Of a stretch of DNA of 64,000 bases, positions 18,534 through 28,269 are shown piece by piece (position 1 is the stretch's first letter; each line of letters starts with the position of its first letter). The position numbers and the translations under genes are program-made. This DNA comes from Cyanobacterium stanieri PCC 7202 (GTDB taxonomy: Bacteria > Cyanobacteriota > Cyanobacteriia > Cyanobacteriales > Cyanobacteriaceae): contig CP003940.1 of NCBI GenBank assembly GCA_000317655.1, forward strand, positions 1,550,001 to 1,614,000. The letters run 5' to 3'. Below the pieces are notes generated by a model that saw only the letters and a program-made list of their open reading frames with translations, did no database searches and was not told where the DNA came from.

Positions 18534-19757
18534 GTGATTACCTTAACTTACCAGTTCAGGCTAAAACTAAATAGACAACAAACTCAAGAAGTGGAACACA
18601 TTTTGAGTGTCTGTAAGTCGGTTTATAATTACGCTTTAGCTGAACGTAAGCACTGGTATAACAGCCGTAAATCACTGGTTGATCGTTGTTCATTATTTGC
18701 TGAGTATATAATCCCCGCTAACGCACCATATCCTAATTACAATAACCAAGCAAAAAACTTAACCATTGCCAAGAAAACTAACCCAGACTTAAAATCTGTT
18801 AATGCTCAAGTATTACAACAGACTCTGAAAACTTTAGACAAAGCTTTTTCTGATATGAAAGCTAAAGGTTTTGGTTTTCCCCGTTTTAAAAAGCACACTT
18901 TAAGTTTTGTTTTCCCTGCCATGCTAAAAAATTGTTTAGGGGAAGGCAAGGTTAAGTTACCACAATTAGGCTGGTTAAGAATTAAACAGTCAAGAGATTA
19001 TCCTACCGGATTTGAGCCAAAACAAGCTCGTATTGTGAAAAAAGCAACAGGTTATTATCTGATGATTGCTTTTCAATCTCAAGAATCTTGTCCTGATGCG
19101 CCTGTGGGAAAAGTTAGTTTAGGGATAGATGCAGGGATAGAATCATTTATTGCTACAGATAGAGGAGAGTTAATCAAAGCCCCTAAGTTTTTGTTAAAAG
19201 CACAGAGTCAGCTTAAATTGCTACAAAGACGCTTAAAACATAAGATTAAAGGCTCTAATAATTGGTTAAAACTCCAAAACAAGATAGCAAAAATCCATGA
19301 AAAAGTAGCTAACACTCGCCGTGATCGGCATTTTAAGTTAGCAAATTACCTCTGTGATTTGACTGACAACATTTTTGTGGAGGATATAAATTTTGTTTCT
19401 TGGAGTCGAGGGATTGTGAGAAAGCAATCTTTGGACTCGGGTATAGGGCAGTTTATTAATGAAATATTGCCATATGTGTGCTGGAAACGAAGTAAGTTTT
19501 ATCTGAAAGTTGACAAGAATGGTACATCCCAAGAATGTAGTAACTGTGGTACTCACACGGGCAAAAAGCATTTGAATCAGAGAGTACATAGTTGCCAGTA
19601 TTGCGGTTATACCGCACCAAGAGATGTGGTTAGTGCAGAGGTAATTAGAAATAGAGGATTAATTGCGGTAGGACATACCGTGAGTCAAAATGCTTGTGGA
19701 GACGTACTGACGGGGTTTAGCCAAAGTAATTTGACTAAGCTAGTTAAGTGTCTGTGA
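18534..19757 (+). CDS. tnpB: TnpB-type RNA-guided nuclease of an IS200/IS605-family element
   Basis: 407 residues from a GTG start. The N-terminal helix-turn-helix/wedge region begins LTYQFRLKLNRQQTQEVEHI. The RuvC-like catalytic residues all appear present: D199 in LGIDAGIESF, E283 in FVEDINF, D364 in PRDVVSAEVI. A zinc ribbon lies between them (C335-x2-C338 ... C354-x2-C357). TnpB proteins cut DNA guided by an RNA transcribed from the element's right end, promoting retention of the element. The gene looks intact even though no tnpA is present. Confidence 0.93.
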   Translation: MITLTYQFRLKLNRQQTQEVEHILSVCKSVYNYALAERKHWYNSRKSLVDRCSLFAEYIIPANAPYPNYNNQAKNLTIAKKTNPDLKSVNAQVLQQTLKTLDKAFSDMKAKGFGFPRFKKHTLSFVFPAMLKNCLGEGKVKLPQLGWLRIKQSRDYPTGFEPKQARIVKKATGYYLMIAFQSQESCPDAPVGKVSLGIDAGIESFIATDRGELIKAPKFLLKAQSQLKLLQRRLKHKIKGSNNWLKLQNKIAKIHEKVANTRRDRHFKLANYLCDLTDNIFVEDINFVSWSRGIVRKQSLDSGIGQFINEILPYVCWKRSKFYLKVDKNGTSQECSNCGTHTGKKHLNQRVHSCQYCGYTAPRDVVSAEVIRNRGLIAVGHTVSQNACGDVLTGFSQSNLTKLVKCL

Positions 19758-19806
19758 ATCAAGAATCCCCCGACATAATCTTTGATTTGTCGGTGGGAGT
19801 GTCAAC
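19590..19806 (+). ncRNA. Candidate omega (right-end) RNA region of the TnpB element
   Basis: In TnpB elements the guide RNA overlaps the 3' end of tnpB and runs to the right end, with the guide drawn from flanking DNA. Here that zone includes the last ~170 bases of tnpB and the right-end hairpin at 19767-19797. The guide would begin at about 19807 within the broken host gene. The assignment rests on position and the hairpin only. Confidence 0.4.
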
Positions 19807-20139
19807 TGCCGCATAAATGTCAACAACATCATAATCTTGAAAATTGTAATAAGTTTTGGAGTTTTCACAACTATCCTGAATCTGTTTTGAGGTTAAACGT
19901 GTAATAAAACTATTTGAGCCACCAACATTTCTCCAATTTCCATTTATGGTGTACCAATTATTATTACTGGTGAGTCCCCATTTCCATGTCCTCGTGTTGG
20001 GTTGATTGGGTTTTTGGAAATAACAAACCACATGGGTAGTTGATTGGGCTTTAGCCGTGGATGTGAAAAAAACAAAGGGAATGGATTGAATTAAGGATAC
20101 AGAGAGAATACTTATCGATGCTTTGAGTAAAAATTTCAT
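19807..20139 (-). pseudogene. 5' part of the IS-interrupted secreted protein gene
   Basis: Begins with ATG at 20139 and encodes a clear signal peptide (hydrophobic ISILSVSLIQSIPFVFF, cleavage probably after AKAQ). One repeat unit follows: VVCYFQK, WKWGLTSNNNWYTINGNW, SCENSKTYYNF, DIYAA. The frame then runs into the IS and stops at 19759, so a 126-residue truncated product could still be exported. The C-terminal partner is at 17826-18221. No family name is recognised; small secreted proteins of this type occur as cyanobacterial hypotheticals. Confidence 0.82.
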
Positions 20140-20507
20140 AGCTGATACTCCGATATTTTCCTTCTATGTGATTAAGAATAATCTTGAGATAATTTAGAAA
20201 TTAAATATTTTTCTTGAAAAACCATTTAGTTAAATTATTTTCATTAGTTTCTTGACGTTTCAAGTTTGAGATAGCTTAATTATGGCATTTTCTAACTAAA
20301 AAATCGAATTTTATCGGAAGAATTTATTTTACTTTCTATTCCAACAACCCTAAACTAAACTTAATCTCTAGTTCTTGATATACATGAATTTTAAAAATAA
20401 ATATGTTGGCATTTTATAGAATAAAATAAATAATTTAGTTTCTAAAGGGTAATTTATAAGCCATATAAAACCTAGTAAAGTATAATTTTTTTATTGTTAA
20501 TTATTAA
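20140..20507. other. AT-rich intergenic region between the broken secreted-protein gene and ureG
   Basis: About 370 bases without a supported gene or RNA. It should hold divergent promoters for the two flanking genes, but I cannot name a convincing -35/-10 pair. No repeat-family element is seen here. Confidence 0.6.
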
Positions 20508-20513
20508 TTGTTT

Positions 20514-21110
20514 ATGAGTTGCTATAGAGTCGGTATTGCAGGCCCCGTGGGCTCAGGAAAAACAGCCCTTTTAGATGCTTTGTGTAAAACTATGAGCAAG
20601 GATTTATCCCTAGGTGCTGTTACCAATGATATATATACCCAAGAAGATGCCCAATTTTTGGTCAAATCCCAAGCCCTCTCCCCCAACCGTATTCGTGGGG
20701 TGGAAACGGGGGGATGTCCCCATACTGCTATTCGGGAGGATGCTTCTATTAATATAAGTGCGATCGAAGAATTAGAATCAGAGTTTAAAGATATACAATT
20801 AATCTTTGTAGAAAGTGGAGGAGATAACCTCGCCGCTACCTTTAGCCCTGAATTAGTTGATTTGACTATTTATGTTATTGATGTTGCCGCAGGGGATAAG
20901 ATACCCCGAAAGGGGGGGCCGGGCATTACAAAATCTGATTTACTGGTTATTAATAAAATTGATCTTGCTCCCTATGTTGGTGCTAGTTTGGAAGTAATGG
21001 AAAGGGATACTAAAAAAATGCGCGGACAAAAACCCTTTATTTTTACCAATTTAAAAACGGGAGAGGGGTTAAATAAGGTTGTAGAGTTTATTAAATTCCA
21101 TCTCCACTAA
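20514..21110 (+). CDS. ureG: Urease accessory GTPase UreG
   Basis: Nickel-delivery GTPase for urease maturation, acting with UreE/UreF/UreH in the cytosol. 198 residues from ATG 20514; an in-frame TTG six bases upstream is less likely. The P-loop is [25 protein letters not shown] carries the conserved Cys-Pro-His nickel-binding motif, with [16 protein letters not shown] and [11 protein letters not shown] downstream. Other urease genes are not adjacent, as is common in cyanobacteria with scattered ure genes. The N-terminus lacks the His-rich extension seen in some UreG/HypB proteins. Confidence 0.97.
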   Translation: MSCYRVGIAGPVGSGKTALLDALCKTMSKDLSLGAVTNDIYTQEDAQFLVKSQALSPNRIRGVETGGCPHTAIREDASINISAIEELESEFKDIQLIFVESGGDNLAATFSPELVDLTIYVIDVAAGDKIPRKGGPGITKSDLLVINKIDLAPYVGASLEVMERDTKKMRGQKPFIFTNLKTGEGLNKVVEFIKFHLH

Positions 21111-21214
21111 GAAACATTGCTGGACAATTATTGGTTTCTATTCGTTTGAAAACCACTGTAAGATAGAAGATTGATTAAATTAAAGAACTATAGTTAATTT
21201 CCATAAAAATTATT

Positions 21215-23818
21215 ATGCAATCTCCTTATCAAGCCAGTGACATTGAAAATAAATGGCAACAGCAATGGACAGAAAAGGAATTATATAAAACCGAAGAGAA
21301 TAGCGATAAACCCAAATTTTATGCCCTTTCCATGTTCCCCTATCCTTCAGGGAAGTTACACATGGGCCATGTGCGCAACTATGTAATTACCGATGTGATT
21401 GCCCGTTTTCAAAGGATGAATGGGCATCGGGTATTACATCCCATGGGGTGGGATGCCTTTGGTTTACCTGCTGAAAATGCAGCTATTGACAGGGGTATTC
21501 CTCCTGCTACTTGGACTTATCAAAATATCGACCAGATGCGATCGCAACTTAAACAATTAGGACTATCCATCGATTGGGATAGGGAAGTGGCTACCTGTTC
21601 CCCAGAATATTATAAATGGACACAGTGGTTATTTTTACAATTTTACCAAGCAGGATTGGCATATCAGAAAGAAGCTGCGGTAAACTGGGATCCTATCGAT
21701 CAAACCGTATTGGCAAACGAACAAGTGGACGGAGACGGTTATTCTTGGCGTAGTGGTGCGAAGGTAGAAAGAAAACTGTTGAGACAATGGTTTTTCAAAA
21801 TTACCGATTATGCCGAACAACTCTTGCAGGATTTATGCCAACTCGACGGCTGGCCAGAAAGGGTGAAAACCATGCAGGAAAACTGGATCGGTAAATCCGT
21901 AGGTGCTTACCTTGAATTTCCTGTCATTGATAAGGATGAAAAAATTGCCGTCTTCACCACCCGCCCCGACACCGTTTATGGGGTAACCTATGTGGTATTG
22001 GCGCCTGAACATCCCTTAACCCCGCTGGTTACCACTCCCGACAGAAAAAAGGCAGTGGAAGACTTTATAAAAGAGGTTAGCGCTGAAAGTGAAATTGATC
22101 GCACCGCCGACGATAAACCCAAAAAAGGAGTTTTGACGGGAGGAAAAGCCATCAATCCCTTTACAGGGGAAGAAATTCCCATCCTCATCGCCAACTATGT
22201 ACTATATGAATATGGCACAGGGGCGGTAATGGGTGTACCAGCCCATGATGTCAGGGATTTCAAATTTGCCAAGGAGAATAACCTACCCATCAAAGTGGTA
22301 ATTATTCCCGATGATTCTGATAACGAAGTTCCCGAACTACAAGAAGCCTACACCGAACCGGGTACCATGGTAAATTCTGGTAGTTTTACGGGCATGGATT
22401 CTACCAAGGGCAAAAATGCTGTTATTCAGTTTGCCGAAAATCAAGGTTATGGTAAAAAACGTATCCAGTATCGCCTCCGTGACTGGTTAATTTCCCGTCA
22501 AAGATATTGGGGTTGTCCTATTCCCGTGGTTCATTGCCCCAATTGTGGTACAGTACCCGTACCTGATCAAGATTTACCTGTAAAATTACCTGACCAAGTG
22601 GAATTTTCTGGTCGTGGCCCTTCTCCCCTCGCTAAGATGGAAGACTGGGTGAATGTACCTTGTCCTAGTTGTGGCACCCCTGCAAAACGGGAAACAGACA
22701 CCATGGACACCTTTATTGATTCTTCATGGTATTTTCTTCGTTACACCGACGCAAATAATGAAAATGAGCCTTTTAGCCTTGATAGGGTAAACAATTGGAT
22801 GGGGGTGGATCAGTATGTAGGCGGTATTGAACACGCCATATTACATTTACTTTATTCCCGTTTCTTTACCAAGGTGGTGAGAGATAGAGGTTTGGTAAAT
22901 GTGGACGAACCTTTTAAACGTCTTTTAACCCAAGGGATGGTACAGGGTATTACCTATAAAAATCCTGTGACGGGTAAATATATTCTTCCTGAAAATATCG
23001 AGGAAAGGGAAGAAACCAATGCAGAGGGTAAAACCGAAACCGTTTACTATGACAAGGCTACGGGCGATCGCCTCTCAGTGTTTTACGAAAAAATGTCCAA
23101 ATCGAAATATAATGGGGTAGATCCTCAAGTGGTATTATCCAAATATGGAGCAGATACTGCCAGAATGTTCATTCTGTTCAAAGCCCCTCCCGAAAAAGAT
23201 TTGGAATGGGATGATGCTGATGTGGAAGGACAATATCGTTTTCTTAACCGAGTTTGGACATTGGTTAATGAATTTATTGATAATTCCCAATCAGCGGAAA
23301 ATAAAACCATCGATAAAACCAAACTAAGTAAAACCGAAAAAGACTTACGCAGGGCAATCCATACCGCCATCAAAGAAATATCCGAAGACTTAAACGGAGA
23401 TTATCAATTTAATACCGCCGTCTCGGAATTGATGAAACTCAATAACGCCCTCCGAGATAGTAAAGATAAAAACTCCCCTGTTTATCGAGAAGGTATTGAA
23501 ACCCTCATCCTCCTTCTTGCCCCCTTTGCCCCCCATATCGGTGAGGAATTATGGCAATTATTAGGCAATAGTGAATCGGTACATCTACAACCTTGGTTAA
23601 CCGTAGATGAAGAAGCCTTGACGGTGGATGAAATTACCCTCGTCATTCAGATTATGGGTAAAACCAGAGGTACTATTTCCGTACCTGCGGGTGCTACCAA
23701 AGACGAATTACAGCAATTTGCCCAAGAGTCTGAAGTTGCCCAAAAATATATCACTGGTAAAGAGATTAAAAAGGTAATTGTGGTACCTAATAAGTTAGTT
23801 AACTTCGTTGTGGTTTAA
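21215..23818 (+). CDS. leuS: Leucyl-tRNA synthetase
   Basis: Class I aminoacyl-tRNA synthetase, 867 residues, the usual bacterial length. The HIGH motif is [13 protein letters not shown], the editing (CP1) domain includes [20 protein letters not shown] and [15 protein letters not shown], the zinc-binding region has [16 protein letters not shown] and CPSCGTPAK, and the KMSKS loop is [13 protein letters not shown]. The C-terminal anticodon-binding and leucine-specific domains are complete. It follows ureG by 104 bases and ends beside a strong GC hairpin repeat. Confidence 0.98.
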   Translation: MQSPYQASDIENKWQQQWTEKELYKTEENSDKPKFYALSMFPYPSGKLHMGHVRNYVITDVIARFQRMNGHRVLHPMGWDAFGLPAENAAIDRGIPPATWTYQNIDQMRSQLKQLGLSIDWDREVATCSPEYYKWTQWLFLQFYQAGLAYQKEAAVNWDPIDQTVLANEQVDGDGYSWRSGAKVERKLLRQWFFKITDYAEQLLQDLCQLDGWPERVKTMQENWIGKSVGAYLEFPVIDKDEKIAVFTTRPDTVYGVTYVVLAPEHPLTPLVTTPDRKKAVEDFIKEVSAESEIDRTADDKPKKGVLTGGKAINPFTGEEIPILIANYVLYEYGTGAVMGVPAHDVRDFKFAKENNLPIKVVIIPDDSDNEVPELQEAYTEPGTMVNSGSFTGMDSTKGKNAVIQFAENQGYGKKRIQYRLRDWLISRQRYWGCPIPVVHCPNCGTVPVPDQDLPVKLPDQVEFSGRGPSPLAKMEDWVNVPCPSCGTPAKRETDTMDTFIDSSWYFLRYTDANNENEPFSLDRVNNWMGVDQYVGGIEHAILHLLYSRFFTKVVRDRGLVNVDEPFKRLLTQGMVQGITYKNPVTGKYILPENIEEREETNAEGKTETVYYDKATGDRLSVFYEKMSKSKYNGVDPQVVLSKYGADTARMFILFKAPPEKDLEWDDADVEGQYRFLNRVWTLVNEFIDNSQSAENKTIDKTKLSKTEKDLRRAIHTAIKEISEDLNGDYQFNTAVSELMKLNNALRDSKDKNSPVYREGIETLILLLAPFAPHIGEELWQLLGNSESVHLQPWLTVDEEALTVDEITLVIQIMGKTRGTISVPAGATKDELQQFAQESEVAQKYITGKEIKKVIVVPNKLVNFVVV

Positions 23819-23824
23819 ACTGTC

Positions 23825-23843
23825 GGGTGGGCATTGCCCACCC
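23825..23843 (+). terminator. GC-rich hairpin after leuS (repeat family D)
   Basis: GGGTGGGC and GCCCACCC form a perfect 8-bp stem with loop ATT seven bases after the leuS stop. No long T-run follows, so termination is not certain. Related hairpins lie at 38380-38398 and 56596-56610, also near gene ends. Confidence 0.5.
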
Positions 23844-23919
23844 CAACCAGAAAATTTTAGAATGAATCACCCCTGCCCCAGAATTGGGGGATTTAGGGGA
23901 CAATCAGGACGATTTTTTT

Positions 23920-24501
23920 TCACAGCCGACTACCCGAAATTGGTATGATTTCTTTTTCCGTGCAGATATAATTAAGGGGTTGATCCCATTTTTCAGTAGG
24001 TAACTTTTCTACATAGGCAAAGTCGAAAATGATGCCCATGGTGGGAATATTTTGCCATGGTTTTTGAGCGAGAAGACGATCATAAAATCCTCCTCCATAA
24101 CCGAGACGATAACCTTTTTTGTCACAGGCTACGGCAGGAACTAATATTAATTGTACGGTTTCTAGGTCAATTTTAGGACTGGTTTTATAGGGTTCAAAAA
24201 TACTGTAGGCACCCCTCCTCAGTTTTTTTCCCCAATGCCATTGATGCCAAATTAAATCTTTACCCTGACATCGAGGAATACCCCAGATGATGGGGTGATG
24301 GCGATATAAAAGGCTTAGGTCAGGTTCTTGTTTATGACTGATATAGCTTAAAATTACCTGTGATTCTTGAATTAGGGGATGTTTGAGTAAGTTAAGACTG
24401 ATGCGATCGCATTTTTTTTGCCATTGTATAGGATTAAGGTGTGACCTTTCCTGAATATATTTTTGTCGTAATTGTTTTTTTTCTGTAGCTATATCAGTCA
24501 T
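23920..24501 (-). CDS. 5-formyltetrahydrofolate cyclo-ligase
   Basis: Converts 5-formyl-THF to 5,10-methenyl-THF with ATP, recycling a stored folate. 193 residues with the N-terminal KKQLRQKYIQERSHL, the GAYSIFEP segment, and the C-terminal signature VPAVACDKKGYRLGYGGGFYDRLL. It starts 7 bases after the phosphoesterase gene, so the two are probably co-transcribed. Confidence 0.93.
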   Translation of the reverse strand: MTDIATEKKQLRQKYIQERSHLNPIQWQKKCDRISLNLLKHPLIQESQVILSYISHKQEPDLSLLYRHHPIIWGIPRCQGKDLIWHQWHWGKKLRRGAYSIFEPYKTSPKIDLETVQLILVPAVACDKKGYRLGYGGGFYDRLLAQKPWQNIPTMGIIFDFAYVEKLPTEKWDQPLNYICTEKEIIPISGSRL

Positions 24502-24508
24502 ATTTTAC

Positions 24509-25612
24509 CTAAAGCTCAATTTTGATGGTGGTATTATTATCAATAAATTGAGGTTGCCCATGGATGACATCTACCCCAAAACGTTGAAAATGTTGATTGA
24601 TTTGGGGAGGTAATTGGGGATAGTTTAACTCACTGTCTCCTTTGGCAATATCTGCCCAAAAATATCTCATGTAGGGGGCATATTGACTAGCTTCTTCTTC
24701 TTCGAGGTTGAGGGGAGGGGAGGTTAATAATTTCATTATAAATGGGTAAGAGCGATCGCCCATCCACTCTCGACAAAATTGATCATAACTTTCTTTTTCT
24801 GGTAAATCTATTACCCGATGACTATTAATTTTAACCGTAGTTTCTTCCTCATTATGACGGTTTAACTCGATGATGCGGTACGGACTCGGATAAGTAATTA
24901 AAGAGCCCGTGGTGACTTCATAAATGCCCTTATATTGGCTAATATCTTGGATGTGGAGATGTCCAGTAAAAATTAACCTTACATTATATTTATCTAAAAT
25001 TTCTAACAATGCCCCAGAGTTATCTAAAATATATCTACGCCCAAGGGGATGTTTTGATTGTTGGGGTAAATGTTCGATGACATTATGATGTACCATCAAC
25101 AATACTAATTTATCCTTTAACTTACCTAGGGTTTCCTGCAACCATGATAATTGAGAAGGCTTCAAAAATCCCCGTTGGTTTCCATCTTCATCAAAATGAT
25201 TAGAATTGAGGGCGACTAACTGAAGATTGGGGGCAATTTCACAAGTATAATCAAGAGTTTCGGTATAATATTGATAACCACAGTCTTGATAAAAATAGGG
25301 AAATTTATCGTAGGGAATTTGTTTTCCATTACCCTCTAGGCTAGGAATATCATGATTCCCCGGAATTACATACACAGGGTAGGGTAAAGAAGCGAGTTTT
25401 TCTTGTAACCAACCATGATTTTCAGGCTCACCATCTTGGGTTAAATCCCCTGGGAGTAACAAAAAATCGAGATCAAGATTGTTTAAATGTGCTAAGACAG
25501 TGTCAAACGCTGGTATGCTAAATTGGGTCAAATGAAAACGATTCGGTTTGTCTTCGATGGTTTCTGGTAGAGCTATATGTAAATCAGAGGCGATGGCAAA
25601 ACGAATATTCAT
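24509..25612 (-). CDS. Metallophosphoesterase (3',5'-cyclic nucleotide phosphodiesterase-like)
   Basis: 367 residues of the calcineurin-like fold. Metal-binding motifs appear in order: ASDLHIAL, LLPGDLTQDGEPENHGWL, IPGNHDIP, MVHHNVIEH and FTGHLHIQD. This set resembles the CpdA/GpdQ group of cyclic nucleotide or phosphodiester hydrolases. The C-terminal ~110 residues form an additional helical part. The substrate is not determined. It is divergent from trmB, with only 32 bases between starts. Confidence 0.85.
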   Translation of the reverse strand: MNIRFAIASDLHIALPETIEDKPNRFHLTQFSIPAFDTVLAHLNNLDLDFLLLPGDLTQDGEPENHGWLQEKLASLPYPVYVIPGNHDIPSLEGNGKQIPYDKFPYFYQDCGYQYYTETLDYTCEIAPNLQLVALNSNHFDEDGNQRGFLKPSQLSWLQETLGKLKDKLVLLMVHHNVIEHLPQQSKHPLGRRYILDNSGALLEILDKYNVRLIFTGHLHIQDISQYKGIYEVTTGSLITYPSPYRIIELNRHNEEETTVKINSHRVIDLPEKESYDQFCREWMGDRSYPFIMKLLTSPPLNLEEEEASQYAPYMRYFWADIAKGDSELNYPQLPPQINQHFQRFGVDVIHGQPQFIDNNTTIKIEL

Positions 25613-25644
25613 GGCATGAGAAATTATAGGAGGATTTTATCACC

Positions 25645-26280
25645 GTGGCTAGAGTCAGAGTCCGTCAACACGTTAACCCATTAAGTAGTAAATATCAACA
25701 ATCTCTCTCTTTGCCCGATTGGAGTCAAATATATTCTAATCTATCTCTTCCCCTTCATCTTGATATTGGTTGTGCTAGGGGTCGTTTTTTGTTGGAAATG
25801 GCTCCCCAACATCCTGATATAAACTTTTTGGGTATTGAAATTCGAGAGCCTTTGGTGATAGAAGCCAATCAGTTACGGGATGAGGAAAATCTAACTAATT
25901 TACATTATCTTTTTGCCAATATTAACAATTCCCTTGAGGATATTTTAAACTCTTTACCTGCGGATAAAATTGATTTGGTGATGGTACAATTTCCAGATCC
26001 TTGGTTTAAAAAAAAGCACCATAAAAGAAGGGTAATTCAATCTGAAACCGTCGAAGTTTTGGCAAAATTTTTAAAGTCTGGTACCAGAATTTTTTTACAA
26101 TCTGATATAAAGGAAGTAGCAGAAGAAATGTGCGATCGCTTCTTAGACAATCCCCATTTTAACCCCTTAAAACCAGAAATCTGGCTTACAGAAAATCCTA
26201 TCGGTGTCATGACAGAAAGGGAAATCGCTACTCTTAATAAAGGCGAACCTGTTTATCGTACTATGTTGGTTAGGGATTGA
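25645..26280 (+). CDS. trmB: tRNA (guanine-N7-)-methyltransferase
   Basis: Makes m7G46 in tRNA variable loops using SAM. 211 residues from a GTG start (MARVRVRQHVNPLSSKY is the usual cyanobacterial N-terminus). Motif I is LHLDIGCARGRFLLEMA, followed by NFLGIEIREPLV and the family signature VQFPDPWFKKKHHKRRV. An SD-like AGGAGG lies at 25629-25634, ahead of the GTG. Confidence 0.96.
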   Translation: MARVRVRQHVNPLSSKYQQSLSLPDWSQIYSNLSLPLHLDIGCARGRFLLEMAPQHPDINFLGIEIREPLVIEANQLRDEENLTNLHYLFANINNSLEDILNSLPADKIDLVMVQFPDPWFKKKHHKRRVIQSETVEVLAKFLKSGTRIFLQSDIKEVAEEMCDRFLDNPHFNPLKPEIWLTENPIGVMTEREIATLNKGEPVYRTMLVRD

Positions 26281-26345
26281 CTTCTCCTTGGCATAAATGC
26301 ACTTTCTAAAGCGGATTTGGTATTACCCGCTTCCAAAAATTTTTA

Positions 26346-26371
26346 TAAAAATCCCCCAATTTGGGGGATTT
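26346..26371. repeat. Short GC-rich palindromic core related to repeat family B
   Basis: AAATCCCCCAATTTGGGGGA resembles the central part of family B but lacks both ends. It lies between convergent trmB and argH. Confidence 0.5.
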
Positions 26372-26401
26372 GGGAGATCCTCAATTATTCATTCTCAATG
26401 A

Positions 26402-27805
26402 TCAACTATCAACACCATTCTCAGCTTTAATTAAGGTTTTAAGATTATCGATCGCCCCATAGACCTGCTCAAAACCTGTTCCTCCGTAGCTATTACGGGC
26501 TTTTACCACCTGTTTAGGGGCGATCGCCTCATAAATGTCATTTTCAAAGGCAGGGTGTAATTCTTGCCACTCTGAGAGTGTTAAATCCCTGAGCAACTTA
26601 CCAGCCTTAAGGGAGGTTTTAACCACCTTACCCACCAAATTATAAGCCTCACGGAAAGGCACACCCTTAGAAGCCAGATAATCCGCCACATCTGTCGCAT
26701 TGGAAAAGTCCTCATTTACCGCCTCCTCCAGTCTGGCAGTGCGAAATTCCAACCCTTCGGATAATAAAATGGTCATGGCTTCTAGGCTACCCTTAACAGT
26801 TTTCACCGCATCAAAAATACCCTCCTTGTCTTCTTGCAAGTCTTTGTTATAGGCTAGGGGTAAACCCTTCATGATGGTTAACAAAGCCTGTAGATGTCCA
26901 AATACACGCCCTGTTTTACCACGCACCAATTCGGGAATATCGGGATTTTTCTTTTGGGGCATAATACTAGAACCCGTAGAACAATTATCCTTGAGGGTAA
27001 TAAAACTAAATTCTTGGGATGCCCATAAAATCATCTCCTCACTAATACGGCTTAGGTGTACCATAATCAAGCTAGAAGTCCCCAAAAATTCGATGGCAAA
27101 ATCCCTGTCACTTACCCCATCAAGACTATTTTCATAAATGGAGTTGAAGCCCAATAATTCGGCACTATAATGGCGATCAATGGGAAAAGTAGTACCCGCC
27201 AAAGCACCACAACCGAGGGGAGAAATATTGGTGCGATCATAAATTTGTTCTAGTCTTTGCCAATCCCTCTGCGCCATTTGAGCGTATGCCATAAGGTGGT
27301 GGGCGAGGCTGATGGGTTGCGCCCGTTGTAGGTGAGTATAACCGGGGATAAGGGTTTCCACATGGTTTTCGGCATGGTTTAACAGGGCTAACTGCCAGTT
27401 TCTGAGCAATCCTTGAATTTGCTTAATTTGATCCCGTAAATATAAGCGAATATCCGTACCTACTTGGTCATTGCGCGATCGCCCCGTATGCAATTTTTTC
27501 CCTACCGCACCAACGATTTCCGTTAATCTTCTTTCCACGGCAAAATGGACATCCTCTTCTTCTACCCCCGGATTAAAATTTCCTGCCCGATATTCTTGCC
27601 TAATTTGTTCTAATCCTTTTACGAGGGTTTCTCCTTCCTCGGCGGTGATAATACCCGTTTTTGCCAACATCTTGGCATGGGCTACCGAACCCGTTAAATC
27701 ATATTCAATCAATTCTATATCAAAGCCAATACTAGCGTTAAACTCAGCAATGATAGGATTTAAAGAAGTCTCGAAGCGATCGCTCCAGGTGGTTTTTTTA
27801 CTCAC
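26402..27805 (-). CDS. argH: Argininosuccinate lyase
   Basis: Last step of arginine synthesis: argininosuccinate to arginine and fumarate. 467 residues, normal length. Visible are the N-terminal [11 protein letters not shown], the conserved [34 protein letters not shown], the THLQRAQPI loop, and the superfamily signature [20 protein letters not shown], whose Ser is the catalytic base loop. It begins with ATG and stands alone. Confidence 0.97.
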   Translation of the reverse strand: MSKKTTWSDRFETSLNPIIAEFNASIGFDIELIEYDLTGSVAHAKMLAKTGIITAEEGETLVKGLEQIRQEYRAGNFNPGVEEEDVHFAVERRLTEIVGAVGKKLHTGRSRNDQVGTDIRLYLRDQIKQIQGLLRNWQLALLNHAENHVETLIPGYTHLQRAQPISLAHHLMAYAQMAQRDWQRLEQIYDRTNISPLGCGALAGTTFPIDRHYSAELLGFNSIYENSLDGVSDRDFAIEFLGTSSLIMVHLSRISEEMILWASQEFSFITLKDNCSTGSSIMPQKKNPDIPELVRGKTGRVFGHLQALLTIMKGLPLAYNKDLQEDKEGIFDAVKTVKGSLEAMTILLSEGLEFRTARLEEAVNEDFSNATDVADYLASKGVPFREAYNLVGKVVKTSLKAGKLLRDLTLSEWQELHPAFENDIYEAIAPKQVVKARNSYGGTGFEQVYGAIDNLKTLIKAENGVDS

Positions 27806-27893
27806 AATTACTATAGAATTTCAATATTTTTACTATCAAAATCATAAAGCTAAACCAATGATAATGAGTAATCAATAATTGAGACATTAAAAT

Positions 27894-28172
27894 AACCTGA
27901 GTTCGGGATAAAATTTATAGTCTTGTAAAAAAGGTGTCAGGTATTAGGTATCAGGTTTCAGGTTAAGAAGTTGACAAAAACTATATCTTAACTCGAGTTA
28001 GGAATAACATTTTTAGCTTTTTAAAGGTGTGAAGAATTCACCATGGACAATGAATAATTAACAAACTTTGACCTACCACCTGCAACCTGCAACCTGCAAC
28101 CAAAAGCCTGTACGGACATAGCATGTTACGTCCCCTACCATACAACACAACTCTTATCCCGAAATGAGATTA
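27894..28172. repeat. Repeat family A, long or nested copy
   Basis: The left end AACCTGAGTTCGGGATAA (27894) and right end TTATCCCGAAATGAG (28154-28168) are inverted relative to each other. A diverged internal end, ACTCGAGTTAGGAATAACA, lies at ~27991, and the palindromic GTACGGACATAGCATGTTAC block at 28107-28143 matches the one near 2935. The arrangement suggests one element inserted into or next to another. Confidence 0.65.
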
Positions 28173-28209
28173 AAATACTATCACCATTCCCCGTTCCCTA
28201 TTCCCTATC

Positions 28210-28244
28210 AAAAACAAAATCCCCCAGTCAAAAAAGACTAGGGG
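28210..28244 (-). terminator. Terminator of the porin gene
   Basis: On the minus strand CCCCTAGTC and GACTGGGGG form a 9-bp stem (one G-T pair) around six T residues. It is followed by ATTTTGTTTTT, and lies 26 bases after the porin stop. Confidence 0.8.
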
Positions 28245-28269
28245 AATGTATCACGAAATCAGGCTAAAT

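Larger units (their letters stand above)
18222..19806 (+). mobile_element. IS200/IS605-family element (tnpB-only, with divergent small ORF)
   Basis: 1,585 bp by the reconstruction of the interrupted gene; the ends could equally be 18221-19805 because one C is shared. The left-end hairpin is CTCCCGTTGA (18240-18249) with TCAACGGGAG (18280-18289). The right-end hairpin is CCCCCGACA (19767-19775) with TGTCGGTGGG (19788-19797), followed by GTGTCAA at the boundary. There is no terminal inverted repeat or target duplication, as expected for IS605-type single-strand transposition. No tnpA is present, so movement would need a transposase in trans. Confidence 0.88.
27806..28269. other. Repeat-filled intergenic region between argH and the porin gene
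   Basis: No gene is seen. It holds a long family A element (27894-28172), short GGTGTCAGGTATTAGGTATC-type direct repeats, (AACCTGC) repeats near 28080-28100, a CCCCGTTCCCTATTCCCTAT tract near 28190, and the porin terminator. Confidence 0.75.

Noticed and set aside
27860-27874. GATAATGAGTAATCA upstream of argH resembling a Fur/Zur half-palindrome
   Set aside because: One extra base breaks the symmetry spacing and argH has no metal-uptake link.
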